From contig JAISEO010000088.1 of NCBI GenBank assembly GCA_031264075.1, positions 1-53,067 on the forward strand: DNA of 53,067 bases. The letters run 5' to 3'. The position numbers and the translations under genes are program-made. Positions within the stretch are counted from its first letter, which is position 1, and the number at the start of each line of letters is the position of its first letter. This document shows positions 1-9,428 of this stretch, in pieces. The notes under the pieces are model-generated. The model did no database searches. It saw only the letters and a program-made list of their open reading frames with translations, and was not told the origin of the DNA. This DNA is from Coriobacteriales bacterium. Its GTDB lineage: Bacteria > Actinomycetota > Coriobacteriia > Coriobacteriales > UBA8131.

Positions 1-55
1 TTCCTCGACTGCGGGGCTTGCGCCCCTGCGCTCGGCAATGGTTCTATGAGTACGC

Positions 56-1303
56 TTATAGCGTAACAACTCTGGTGGCCAATTCATGCAGGATGTGCTC
101 GCGGAGCTTAGAGGCGACCTCTGCATACTCTGATATTTCGGAGGCAACATCTTTCATGACGGCATCAATATTTTCTACGATGCTTTCATACAAGGCGTGC
201 AGTTCATCGGCTATAACCTTGATATTTATGCCAGATTCCTCGGCAAACAGTCGGAAGTCCTCCTGGTCTATCCTGTCGATATGGCTGTGTCTGCCGATTC
301 GCATCGCCATCGAACGGAGTAGTCTTTCCCCATAAAACGTAGTGCAGACCAGGTCGTAAGCTGGAGCTACTGATATCTGTCCATTGTCATGTCTTCGCAA
401 GAGGGAGAAATTCTTGGCGTGGGCATCACAGTTGCCTATGAGGTAGTTGAACAGGGCTATTCTGAGCAGAGATCGCATGTTAGCCAACGGAGGTAACGCG
501 TTGTGTAATACTGTGGTAAAAAGTTCCGCGAGCCCCGGGCCGCCGTCGCCTTCGTATTTTGCCAGCGGGCTGATGGAGAGGGCTTGACAAAAATCCTCTT
601 GTCCCACGCGGATGATCTCGTCATTTTGCGCAACTCTATCAAAGCGCTCTATTACAAGCCCGTAGTTCTGTCCGGCTTGGATTACCCAGGTCTCAGGAAC
701 AGTCAGACCACAGCTCTTTGCCAAGCGCATCATGAAGAATTCGTTAACAAGCACTGTGTTGTCAAAAAGCGCGGACGGCTTGATGATATGTGTGGTCGGA
801 GCCAGCCCCTGGGTGGCAAACCACTCTCCACGATTGCGGTAAAGCCCGATCTTGGCCTGTGCGCCAGCCAGCGACAGTCTCCTGGCAGCCAGAAAGCGCA
901 GCCTTTCAATCGACTGTGGCCTGAGCAACGTTTCCAGTTCGCCTGATGTCACCTGCGTATATCCTGAGCCCTCCAGGACTTCGTTGATGTCCATGTTCTC
1001 GCTAACAAGTATGAGGTCGCCCACGCACTCGCCTGCCAGAGCAGCCAGTAACTTCATCACGCTGGTTGATGAGACGTGTAGTATCTCGCTGAGCTCTCGC
1101 CGTTGTTCACCTTCTGGCAACAGGCCGTCAAAGAAGGGCATCGCGATGTTTTGGGCGTAAGGTTCTTCCAGGATAGGCATGGAAACAGAGATCGGATAGC
1201 AGCCTGGCCCGCGATAGTTTCTGTCATAGGAAAAGGCAAGGCCGTTGGATGTAGTGGCAAGAACGCCTACGAGCTGTGTAGTGCGGTAAATAGACAGTTT
1301 CAT
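56..1303 (-). CDS. hipA: HipA-like serine/threonine kinase toxin
   Basis: 415-aa ORF with HipA-type motifs (FFDGLLPEGEQRREL near N-term; LIGNCDAHAKNFSLL, APAYDLVCT kinase core); overlaps upstream HTH gene by 4 bp. Confidence 0.9.
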   Translation of the reverse strand: MKLSIYRTTQLVGVLATTSNGLAFSYDRNYRGPGCYPISVSMPILEEPYAQNIAMPFFDGLLPEGEQRRELSEILHVSSTSVMKLLAALAGECVGDLILVSENMDINEVLEGSGYTQVTSGELETLLRPQSIERLRFLAARRLSLAGAQAKIGLYRNRGEWFATQGLAPTTHIIKPSALFDNTVLVNEFFMMRLAKSCGLTVPETWVIQAGQNYGLVIERFDRVAQNDEIIRVGQEDFCQALSISPLAKYEGDGGPGLAELFTTVLHNALPPLANMRSLLRIALFNYLIGNCDAHAKNFSLLRRHDNGQISVAPAYDLVCTTFYGERLLRSMAMRIGRHSHIDRIDQEDFRLFAEESGINIKVIADELHALYESIVENIDAVMKDVASEISEYAEVASKLREHILHELATRVVTL

Positions 1304-1548
1304 CGTGCCTCCTCACTCGGTTGTTCATTGTTCTCGCACACATATACCTTCAGCCCTAACGAACTGGCTACCGCCAAGGCTTTGTCCAACTCTACTGTGG
1401 GCTTGCCGTTCTCCAGGTCTGAGAGGAACTCACGGCTAAAGGTCGAAAAAAAGTCGGCAAGCTGGCTTTGGGTCAATCCTTGCCCTTTGCGAGCAGAGCG
1501 AATGCTTGCACCAAGGTCTGCTGCGGTGTGTATTCTGGTTCCCATCAT
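1300..1548 (-). CDS. hipB: HipB-like Xre-family antitoxin
   Basis: 82 aa, HTH_3 pattern (IRSARKGQGLTQSQLADFFSTFSREFLSDLENGKPTVELDKALAVASSLGL); 4-bp overlap with hipA. Confidence 0.85.
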   Translation of the reverse strand: MMGTRIHTAADLGASIRSARKGQGLTQSQLADFFSTFSREFLSDLENGKPTVELDKALAVASSLGLKVYVCENNEQPSEEAR

Positions 1549-1800
1549 CTCTCCGATTATTGGAAGGTGTACGTACTGGCATATTTTAGCAGTGTTGCCT
1601 TAAATGCGCCAGTACAGGCATGTACCCTCACCACGAAACTCTCAGCTTGCGAGCGCAGCGATGCTCCTTGAGGCAGCGTGGAAAAGCTGCTCCACCTTTT
1701 GCCCAGGGCAGGCCGCAAAACCAAGGCGAGGCGACACGAATCGCAGAATCGGTATCAGAGGAACCCGAGGTAGATGCCCTGTTTGTGGAGGAATACGAGT

Positions 1801-1826
1801 GTGCCAAAACCTATAGGTTTTGGCAC
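1801..1826. repeat. Left recombination site of inverton 1 (perfect palindrome GTGCCAAAACCTATAGGTTTTGGCAC)
   Basis: Perfect 26-bp dyad, extends to 30 bp (1799-1828); same 20-bp core at 1979-1998, 9945-9964, 10119-10138. Confidence 0.9.
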
Positions 1827-1907
1827 ACCGTTTTCAGGCCGTTTTTGAGTGGAAGTTGACGAGGCCGAAAATTGATGTAGATTTCTCAAAACACTCCATC
1901 TACAAGC

Positions 1908-1916
1908 TGTTATACT
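1908..1916 (+). promoter_or_regulatory. Candidate extended -10 promoter (TGTTATACT) inside inverton 1, pointing to the 2048 gene
   Basis: TGnTATACT in the best conserved part of the segment; weak -35; a weaker TATAAC hexamer exists on the other strand. Confidence 0.45.
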
Positions 1917-1978
1917 GTGAAATAGTCCTGCAGCGGACAGACAGGGGTCTTCCGTTTTTAAGGGTGATTTTACGTGTA

Positions 1979-1998
1979 CCAAAACCTATAGGTTTTGG
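1979..1998. repeat. Right recombination site of inverton 1
   Basis: 20-bp palindrome CCAAAACCTATAGGTTTTGG. Confidence 0.9.
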
Positions 1999-2047
1999 GA
2001 CGCCATCTACCAGCAGTTTAAGCGCGATATTGGCAAAGGAGAGGCAC

Positions 2048-5000
2048 ATGAAAAGCAAGATAATGGGCAAGACAAGGAAGCTGCTATCCGTCCTATTGGT
2101 ATTGGCCCTTGTGGGCATGGTGCCGGCTGTTCCGGCGTTTGCCGAAGAGGGGGTTATCGCAGGCGATGAGTTCAGCTTTAATACTACAACCGGTACGCTG
2201 ACCATCACTGACGACGGTAATAATGGAGAAAACCCGTGGATAGCCGACTGGTATTCTGCATTACAAACTGCTCTTTCTGACGCAGAGCTCTCAACGTCTG
2301 ATATAACTACCGTAAATGTTGGTGCAAAGACAAGCTTTTTGCCGCCGCCTGACTACAGCTATGGGTATTTCTGGAACGGTTGGGATGGGCTTGAGGCTGT
2401 CAACGTTGATTCCGATAACGCGAACTTCTCTTCTGTAGAAGGTGTTCTTTTTGACAAGGCAAAGCAAACGCTGCTCTGCTATCCAAAGAAGCGCGAAGCA
2501 GCCGCATACAGCATCCCAGAGGGCGTCGTCGCAATGAATGCTGACGTTTTTGCAAGGTGTAACGAGCTGACGAGCATCTCTCTGCCCAGCACCCTGCTGA
2601 GGCTCTACAACGATTCCCAGTACTTACCTAGCTTTGAGCCGTTTTACAGCTGTACAAACCTTGAGACAATCTCCGTTGCGTCTGGCAACGCCGTATTCAT
2701 CGCAGAAGACGGTGTGCTGTATGACAAAGCAAAGTCCGCGCTCATTTCATTTCCGGCAAAGAACGCCCAAACATCCTATACGCTTCCTGCTACGGTCAGC
2801 ATAGTCAACCGCATAGCCTCAAAGAATCTCACTCGTGTTGTTATACCTGATGACACCGCAATGACTAGAATTCCTGGCCCTACTCTTGAATACTCCGAAC
2901 AAGATGCGAGGGCCTTCAAGTATTACGCTTCTGGGTTCACAGCAATGCCGCTGTTGGAGTCAATCACCATACCGGCTGCCATATCATCCATAGGGATCTT
3001 GGCATTTAGCAACTGTTCGAGTCTGGACGAACTGGTATTCAAAGGCGCTACGCCGCCTGCCATTTTGGGCCAGAATGAGATAGGTTCCGGTGCCGCGCTC
3101 TGGGATACATACACGAACCCCGACTACCCCGACCTTCCACTACAACCCAGTGCTTCAGGGACTCTCCGGTGCCCATTTGGTGCTATCGCTGCCTACACCC
3201 CGTTGAAGACGGACTTCAGTTTGACTCTTGGAGGTTGGAGTATCGTCGAGGAGCCAGCCACTGCCACGAAAGACATAAGCCGCTTCGTGCTTGCCGGTGT
3301 GGAAGGCACCATTAACGGCACGGACATCTCTCTGGTACTGCCCTCCGGCACCAACGTCACCAGCCTGGCACCGACCATCACCCATACCGGAGCCTCCATC
3401 AGCCTGGAGAGCGGAACAGCACAGAACTTCACAACCCCAGTGGTCTATACCGTGACTGCCGGGGACAGCTCCACCAAGATCTACACCGTCACGGTGACGG
3501 TTGCAACGATAAGCAATGTAGTGGTTACGCGTACGAGCGCGACAGAGTTTTCCGTCAGGTTCAACAGCAACCTCGCAGGCGACATTCAGATCTTCGGCTC
3601 TAACGGCGAGAGCCCCATCTATCCGATAATCAGGCGTCCTATCACTCCCGGCCAGAATACGTTCGGCCCGGGTCTTCCTGCTACAGACATCTATGGTGAC
3701 TGGGGACACCTTGGAGAGACTGCCGCAGCTGTCGAACTAACAGCCATGGTCTCTGAGATCCCTGTCTGGTCTGACACATTCGCCATCCCCGCTTGGAACG
3801 ATGGAAAGGCAAGTACCAAGGACATCACCTCCTTCAAGATAGGCACGGTCGTAGGCACGATAAGCGGCACAACCATCAGCGTCACTGTCCCCTATGCGAC
3901 AGATGTTACTTCGCTGACTCCGGCCATCACCCACAGCGGAGTTTCCATCACTCCCACAGGCTCACAGAACTTCACACGTCCCATCACCTACACGGTGAAA
4001 GCAGAAGACGGAACCACGAAGGCCTACACCGTGACGGTATCGAAAGAACCTCCCCCAGTAGACACAGAATGGCCCCGCCTCGACGGCAACAAGGGAGAGA
4101 AGGGAGGCCGCTACGACACCATGCAGGCCATTGTGAGCACAGGCTGGAAGGATGAAGGCTCTCCCTACGTCATAGTGGCAAGCGGCATGAACTTTCCTGA
4201 CGCCCTCGCAGCCTCAAGCCTTGCTGGCATCTACGGAGCACCGGTCGTACTCACCGAGAGCTCAACACTCACCTCTCAGGCAGAACAGACCATAAAGGAC
4301 CTCGGTGCGACGAAGGCTCTTGTCATAGGTGGAGAAGCCGCAGTCTCCAAAGAGATACTCGCGGCACTGGAAGACATCGTAGGCCCAGGGAACGTAAGCC
4401 GAATCTCAGGAGGTACCCGTATAAGCACAGCCCTCGACATCTATGAGAAGGGAAGGACACCTGACGCTAACCAAGCCTCCTGGGGAGACATCGCCATCAT
4501 AGCCAACGGCTTCAGCTTTGCAGATGCCCTCTCCGTCTCTCCCTTTGCCAACGTCACTCGCTCCCCCATATTCCTCTCTACTCCAGAAAGCATGTCGGGA
4601 AGCGGCCTTGACGAGGCAACACTTGCTGCCATCAACACCGGAGGCTTCAAGAGGATAATCATCACCGGAGGCACCGCTGCCGTACCAGGCATCGTAGAGG
4701 ATCAACTCGCCTCATCAGGAGCTACAGTAGAACGCTGGTCAGGAGCCAACCGCTATGAGACGAGCGCAGCGATTGTAGAGAATTCACTTGAGAACTCAGG
4801 AGGTGCGCTCTCTCTCAATAACATAGTCTGTGCCACCGGCTTCAACTACCCCGATGCCCTCGCAGGAGGAGCCTTCGCAGGTCACATAGGCACCGTGCTC
4901 CTGCTCGTACACGCAGAAGCAGAGGGTGGACGTACGGGACTGAGTATTATCGAGGCGCATAAGGACGAGATAGGGAAGGGCTATATCTTAGGTGGCAGTG

Positions 5001-5050
5001 CCGCTGTGCCAGATGAGCTACTGACACTCTTGCAGGGTGGAGCGAGGTAG
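2048..5050 (+). CDS. Secreted surface protein: BspA-like repeats, cadherin-like/DUF5018-type beta domains, C-terminal cell wall-binding repeat 2 (PF04122-like)
   Basis: ATG preceded by AAAGGAGAG; signal peptide MKSKIMGKTRKLLSVLLVLALVGMVPAVPAFA; C-term repeats (RLDGNKGEKGGRYDTMQAIV..FPDALAASSLAGIYGAPVVLT). The track ORF starts at 1820 but internal ATG is preferred. Confidence 0.9.
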   Translation: MKSKIMGKTRKLLSVLLVLALVGMVPAVPAFAEEGVIAGDEFSFNTTTGTLTITDDGNNGENPWIADWYSALQTALSDAELSTSDITTVNVGAKTSFLPPPDYSYGYFWNGWDGLEAVNVDSDNANFSSVEGVLFDKAKQTLLCYPKKREAAAYSIPEGVVAMNADVFARCNELTSISLPSTLLRLYNDSQYLPSFEPFYSCTNLETISVASGNAVFIAEDGVLYDKAKSALISFPAKNAQTSYTLPATVSIVNRIASKNLTRVVIPDDTAMTRIPGPTLEYSEQDARAFKYYASGFTAMPLLESITIPAAISSIGILAFSNCSSLDELVFKGATPPAILGQNEIGSGAALWDTYTNPDYPDLPLQPSASGTLRCPFGAIAAYTPLKTDFSLTLGGWSIVEEPATATKDISRFVLAGVEGTINGTDISLVLPSGTNVTSLAPTITHTGASISLESGTAQNFTTPVVYTVTAGDSSTKIYTVTVTVATISNVVVTRTSATEFSVRFNSNLAGDIQIFGSNGESPIYPIIRRPITPGQNTFGPGLPATDIYGDWGHLGETAAAVELTAMVSEIPVWSDTFAIPAWNDGKASTKDITSFKIGTVVGTISGTTISVTVPYATDVTSLTPAITHSGVSITPTGSQNFTRPITYTVKAEDGTTKAYTVTVSKEPPPVDTEWPRLDGNKGEKGGRYDTMQAIVSTGWKDEGSPYVIVASGMNFPDALAASSLAGIYGAPVVLTESSTLTSQAEQTIKDLGATKALVIGGEAAVSKEILAALEDIVGPGNVSRISGGTRISTALDIYEKGRTPDANQASWGDIAIIANGFSFADALSVSPFANVTRSPIFLSTPESMSGSGLDEATLAAINTGGFKRIIITGGTAAVPGIVEDQLASSGATVERWSGANRYETSAAIVENSLENSGGALSLNNIVCATGFNYPDALAGGAFAGHIGTVLLLVHAEAEGGRTGLSIIEAHKDEIGKGYILGGSAAVPDELLTLLQGGAR

Positions 5051-5103
5051 GGGGCGATGGCAATCGCCCCGGACAGCGAAGGAGACAGTACAAGTGTCCC
5101 AAT

Positions 5104-5197
5104 GGATTGCCGCGTCGCTTCGCTCCTCGCAATGACAAAGAGGAGAGATAGTCTCTTTTTGTCATTGCGAGGAGCGCGTAGCGCGACGCGGCAATCC
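5104..5197. repeat. REP/MITE-like long hairpin element
   Basis: ggattgccgcgtcg..ctcctcgcaatgacaaagagg / ctttttgtcattgcgaggagcg..cgacgcggcaatcc: imperfect inverted repeat of about 40-bp arms between two CDSs. Confidence 0.75.
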
Positions 5198-5318
5198 ACA
5201 ACAGCAGAGAGGGAGGACAAGAACCAAAGGGCAAGAGGATACGTAAGGCAAGACAGGCAAGAAAGCTAAACAGAGACAAGCACATCGAGTCACGAAAGAG
5301 TAAGGAAAGGTGATAGGT

Positions 5319-7361
5319 ATGACAAGAGTTTCAAGTAGGGCACTCCGGATGTTTTGCGCTTTGGCATTGGCCTTAGGTATAGCCGTGCCCTCGACGGTGG
5401 CATTTGCCTCCCCGGAACAGGAAGCGGAAGCAGTGGTGACAGCTGTGCAGGATGGTTCTGTAGGGATAACCTCTACAACAGGCACTGCGACAGCGGGCGC
5501 AGGCTCGTCAGTAGGCTTTGGGCAGAGTGTGGCATCCACCAGTGGGCAGGTAGGACCAGCTGCCACAGACGCATCCAGCACAGAAGGGGACGTTGTGCCT
5601 TTGGCCGGGGTCTCCGACTGGCAGTCAACGGCAGCTACCCAAACACTGGATGTTGCCTTTGACGCGGAACACTACCCAGGAGCTGTCTACAGCATCAAGG
5701 GTATAGAGTATACCGACGGTGTCATGACAATCAACTATGCGTTCTCCTCCGAAGGTGCCACCGAACATCCGAATGTGGCGATGTGGGATAGTATATTCCT
5801 AGAGAGCAACGATAATGTCAACTATGGCTACGGCCTTAACACCTATTATTTCATATGGAGCTATAACTCGAGTATCTATGGCCATTTTGGTGGAAGCTCC
5901 AGTTTTGAGGGTAGTATTGAGCTAAATGCTGCCCAAGTCGTTTCTCCTTCTGGCCTGTCCGGGGAGCTTGCAGCCTATCTCAGTGGTAGAGCAAGCGATT
6001 TAAGCAAGTGGACAGCCGAAGATGTCGCAGGGCTATTATCTTGGCGTTTCGCAGAGTATGCCAAGTTTGCGTTCCTTGACGTTCAGCGCACAGGCGCAGA
6101 CCGGGTGGCTGTCAGGGTACTCAGTAATCGGGACATTGTTGCTGAAGAGGGTGTTGAGTGGTCGGGTGCTTCTATGGAACTGTGTCTGAACAATGAACTC
6201 TTTGACTTCAATAACATCAGCTTGACAGCCGGCCCCCACAACGTCTTCGTGCTCAAGGCCTCAGAAGATACGCTAAGCGAATATAAACCGTCGGTGGATT
6301 ATGACTACGTCTTTGTCGGTATCATGCCGCTTCCCGGTACCTCTATACCCGTCCCCCCCTGGACAACCCCCACAGAAGAGCCCTGGCAACGCCTCGACGG
6401 CAACAAGGGAGACAGCGGCACCCGCTATGACACCATGCAGTCGATAGTAGAGACAGGCTGGGGAGCAGACGGCTCGGACTATGTCGTCGTGGCCTCGGGA
6501 GAAAACTTCCCTGACGCCCTTGCCGCCTCAAGCCTCGCCGGCATCTACGGGGCTCCCGTGGTGCTCACGACCAAGGGTACGCTCACTACCCAGGCAGAAG
6601 ACACCATAAAGGCACTCGGGGCCACCAAGGCCTATGTCATAGGCGGTACAGAAGCGGTTGCTTTGGAAGTAGAGCAGAGCCTCTCTGGCATAGAAGGCAT
6701 GGAGGAAGTCAAGCGTATCGAGGGCATAGACCGCTTCGCCACAGCACTCGACATCTACCGAGAAGGCAAGGAGACCGACTCCTGGGGCACCACTGCCATC
6801 ATAGCCAACGGCTTCAACTTCGCAGACGCGCTCTCCATCTCACCCTTTGCCAATGTGACAGGCTCCCCCATATTCCTCGCAAGCCTTGAGAAAGGTCTGG
6901 ACGCAGACACCCTCAAGGCCATCAATGAGGGCGGCTTCAAGAGGATAGTCATCACAGGAGGCGACAAGGCCGTCTCTCCTGCAGTGGAAGACCAGCTTGC
7001 CGAGTCAGGGGCCACGGTCCTGCGCGTCTTTGGCGAGAACCGCTACGAGACCAGTGCGGCGATAATCGAGTTCTCACAGGACAACTCGGCCTTAAGGCTT
7101 GACCGGATAATCTGTGCCACGGGCGCGAACTTCCCCGACGCACTTGCAGGAGGCGCCTTCGCAGGTCACATCGGTTCTGCGCTCCTCCTCGTGCACAGCA
7201 CGGCAGAGGGAGGACAGGCAGGGCTCGAGAGCATCATCAAGGCACACCCCGACGAGATAGGACTCGGCTACGTGCTCGGTGGCGCTGCCGCAGTGCCAGA
7301 AGAGCTCCGCCAGATTCTTGAGGCGGGCTCCAGGATCCCCGCCCCCACGGGCAGGGGTTAA
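5319..7361 (+). CDS. Secreted surface protein with C-terminal cell wall-binding repeat 2 domains
   Basis: Signal peptide MTRVSSRALRMFCALALALGIAVPSTVAFA; RBS AAGGAAAGG; C-terminal RLDGNKGDSGTRYDTMQSIV..FPDALAASSLAG repeats. Track ORF starts at GTG 5310. Confidence 0.88.
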   Translation: MTRVSSRALRMFCALALALGIAVPSTVAFASPEQEAEAVVTAVQDGSVGITSTTGTATAGAGSSVGFGQSVASTSGQVGPAATDASSTEGDVVPLAGVSDWQSTAATQTLDVAFDAEHYPGAVYSIKGIEYTDGVMTINYAFSSEGATEHPNVAMWDSIFLESNDNVNYGYGLNTYYFIWSYNSSIYGHFGGSSSFEGSIELNAAQVVSPSGLSGELAAYLSGRASDLSKWTAEDVAGLLSWRFAEYAKFAFLDVQRTGADRVAVRVLSNRDIVAEEGVEWSGASMELCLNNELFDFNNISLTAGPHNVFVLKASEDTLSEYKPSVDYDYVFVGIMPLPGTSIPVPPWTTPTEEPWQRLDGNKGDSGTRYDTMQSIVETGWGADGSDYVVVASGENFPDALAASSLAGIYGAPVVLTTKGTLTTQAEDTIKALGATKAYVIGGTEAVALEVEQSLSGIEGMEEVKRIEGIDRFATALDIYREGKETDSWGTTAIIANGFNFADALSISPFANVTGSPIFLASLEKGLDADTLKAINEGGFKRIVITGGDKAVSPAVEDQLAESGATVLRVFGENRYETSAAIIEFSQDNSALRLDRIICATGANFPDALAGGAFAGHIGSALLLVHSTAEGGQAGLESIIKAHPDEIGLGYVLGGAAAVPEELRQILEAGSRIPAPTGRG

Positions 7362-7523
7362 GAGAAAGGCAGGCCAGACCCAAGGCAGCAGGGCGCGCGC
7401 GACGCGTCCTGCTGCCGGTAAGTAACGTAAGTCGCTTCCTCTATAGCCCTAAGAACTAGTGTGGGGTGGTTGTATGTATGAGGCTACCTGCTCGGTGATG
7501 AGGTGGCTCTGCCGACGGTTTCG

Positions 7524-7709
7524 TCACCTTATCGACATCGACTCCCATTCGGCACCGGTTATGCGCCGCCCTATCCTCTTTTCGATGGCAGGGACGTATT
7601 TGAGTCCTGTCAGGCTCTTCATCTCGTCAGACTTGAGTGGTCGCAGTCCGTAGTCCCCCGTACGGATAATATACTCCTCGGCCTTCTCTATCACCTCACT
7701 CTGCCTCAT
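7524..7709 (-). CDS. Small hypothetical protein overlapping the GNAT-like gene
   Basis: 61-aa ORF overlapping the end of 7696..8112 by 14 bp on the same strand; polar composition. Confidence 0.45.
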   Translation of the reverse strand: MRQSEVIEKAEEYIIRTGDYGLRPLKSDEMKSLTGLKYVPAIEKRIGRRITGAEWESMSIR

Positions 7710-8112
7710 CGTTCAGATACCTTTCTATCAATGCCCTGCTGGCCTCGGTGTCAAAGTGCAGTCGTCTCCCAGGCAGAGGTTTTGCCCCATACTTCTCAAT
7801 GTAATACTCGTAGAGGAGCGTCTTGGGCTCCAAGACCACAAAGCCCTCGAAACCTTGGTCAAAGGAGTCCCGCGCCACATACGCCAACAGTTTGCCTGCG
7901 ACTTCGGTACCCCGGTACTCGGACTTGACCTCAATCAGATGAAGAAAGTCAAGCAGGCTACTCGGGATCCTCTCAAACTCAATCAGTCCGGCAATCTGGC
8001 CATCCTCGACACGTGCAACCGTCTGTGTCTGGTCGTTGGAGCGAGCCGTCCAGTCGAACTCAAAACCGACTGTACCCCGCAGTGTGGATATGTCCTCAAT
8101 CATTTTGAACAT
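7696..8112 (-). CDS. GNAT-like N-acetyltransferase domain protein
   Basis: 138 aa; VKSEYRGTEVAGKLLAYVARDSFDQGFEGFVVLEPKT..LYEYYIEKYGAKP resembles GNAT motifs. Confidence 0.6.
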   Translation of the reverse strand: MFKMIEDISTLRGTVGFEFDWTARSNDQTQTVARVEDGQIAGLIEFERIPSSLLDFLHLIEVKSEYRGTEVAGKLLAYVARDSFDQGFEGFVVLEPKTLLYEYYIEKYGAKPLPGRRLHFDTEASRALIERYLNDEAE

Positions 8113-8251
8113 GCTGGTATTCTAGCACAGGACAGAGGCCATGGCCCGTCCCGTCATGGATGCGTCAACACCGTATCCTTTGATACCACGATATTTCATC
8201 TGATAACGTTATGGTTAAACTAAGGACCGCCGAAGAAAAAACCAAAAGTTT

Positions 8252-9301
8252 CTAGCCTGCAATATACCTCGCGTCGTGTGTTGCGCCATCTTGTTGAATA
8301 TAGCCAGCATCTACCAAACGTTTGAGCCTCCGCTGTATCGTACGGCGTGACACATCCCTGAAAATGCCCTCGGCCTCGGATATGGAGATGGAGCCGAATT
8401 GCCGGACATAGCTCAAAATGTCAAGTTCTTCACGAGAGACCCTCTGGTCAATCGAGGCAGTGCGCACCGCACTCGCAAGCAGGGAAACCTCTGCGGCGAG
8501 GACATTTGCCGACACAAGGAACCCATCAGCAAAGTAGTCTATCCAAGGATCAAGGTTGGCTTCCCGCGCGGTCTCATAGTTATTGCCCTGTACGGTGTGC
8601 AGTGCCTCGTAGTAGGCCTTCTTATCCATGGCGTAATAGGAGTCAAGGACGAGAGCATTGCGAAAATCATAGCTGCGTAGACTGAGATACAGCATCGTGA
8701 GCGCCCGGGTAGTCCTCCCATTCCCATCAGCAAAGGGATGTATGGAGACAAACTGGACATGAAAAATGGCTGCTGCGATGACGGGGTGAATCTCGTAGGA
8801 ACTAGTGTTCAGCCAAGCTAAGAGCTCCTCGACTTCCCCTTCGACATCCTCGGTGTCTGCCGCATCATAGACTGTACGCCCATCCTGGTCCTCAATGTAG
8901 ACGGGGTTCTTGCGCCAGTGGCCAGTTCTGCTCTCATCCAGGAGTCCTGCAGTCATGATACGGTGGACTGTCAAGATGTCTTCGGCGGTCATTCTCTCCA
9001 TGGATGTTGCACGCTTCTCTATATGATCTATAGCTTTTTTGTAGTTGCGCACTTCGATCTCGGCGTACCTATGACGGGTGAGTGAGGGCTTCTCGGAGAG
9101 GGCCAACTCGACTTGCTTCCTGTTGAGTGGGTTGCCTTCGATAGACGTGGAGCTATGCGTCGCCTCAACAGTGGCTCTGTAGCGCATCTCAACCTCCCGC
9201 TCCGGCAAGATGTAGCTCAGACTGATTGCAGAGCGCACGCTTTCTATCTGCGCTATGATATTGAGCAGGTCATTTGAAATATGGTAATTCGGTCTGTACA
9301 T
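8252..9301 (-). CDS. Fic family protein with C-terminal winged-helix domain
   Basis: HPFADGNGRTTRA Fic motif; STSIEGNP inhibitory-type motif at N-term; C-term RRTIQRRLKRLVDAGYIQ wHTH. Confidence 0.93.
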   Translation of the reverse strand: MYRPNYHISNDLLNIIAQIESVRSAISLSYILPEREVEMRYRATVEATHSSTSIEGNPLNRKQVELALSEKPSLTRHRYAEIEVRNYKKAIDHIEKRATSMERMTAEDILTVHRIMTAGLLDESRTGHWRKNPVYIEDQDGRTVYDAADTEDVEGEVEELLAWLNTSSYEIHPVIAAAIFHVQFVSIHPFADGNGRTTRALTMLYLSLRSYDFRNALVLDSYYAMDKKAYYEALHTVQGNNYETAREANLDPWIDYFADGFLVSANVLAAEVSLLASAVRTASIDQRVSREELDILSYVRQFGSISISEAEGIFRDVSRRTIQRRLKRLVDAGYIQQDGATHDARYIAG

Positions 9302-9307
9302 GCTCCC

Positions 9308-9361
9308 ATTATATCAGACGGCCAATCGCTTTGCGCCACATTTGCGCCACTCTTTGCGCCA
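9308..9361 (-). promoter_or_regulatory. Candidate fic promoter: TATAAT -10 six nt from ATG plus three TTTGCGCCA direct repeats
   Basis: TATAAT on minus strand at 9313-9308; TTTGCGCCA at 9330-9338, 9341-9349, 9353-9361. Confidence 0.5.
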
Positions 9362-9428
9362 GCTCGTGAAACTACACGATAAGAGCACTGCTTAAACCAT
9401 CAGAAATGATGATTGACTCCGCTTTGCT

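Larger units (their letters stand above)
1804..1998. promoter_or_regulatory. Inverton 1: invertible segment upstream of surface-protein gene
   Basis: ~155-bp segment between two CCAAAACCTATAGGTTTTGG cores; its reverse complement closely matches the segment between the cores at 9945-10138 while the outer flanks match in direct orientation. Confidence 0.85.

Noticed and set aside
1820-2047. N-terminal extension of the surface ORF reading through the palindrome (..VPKPIGFGTPSTSSLSAILAKER..)
   Set aside because: Frame is open at both loci but a strong RBS and signal peptide sit at 2048 (and 10188); the extension differs completely between orientations and would block secretion. Treated as fortuitous.
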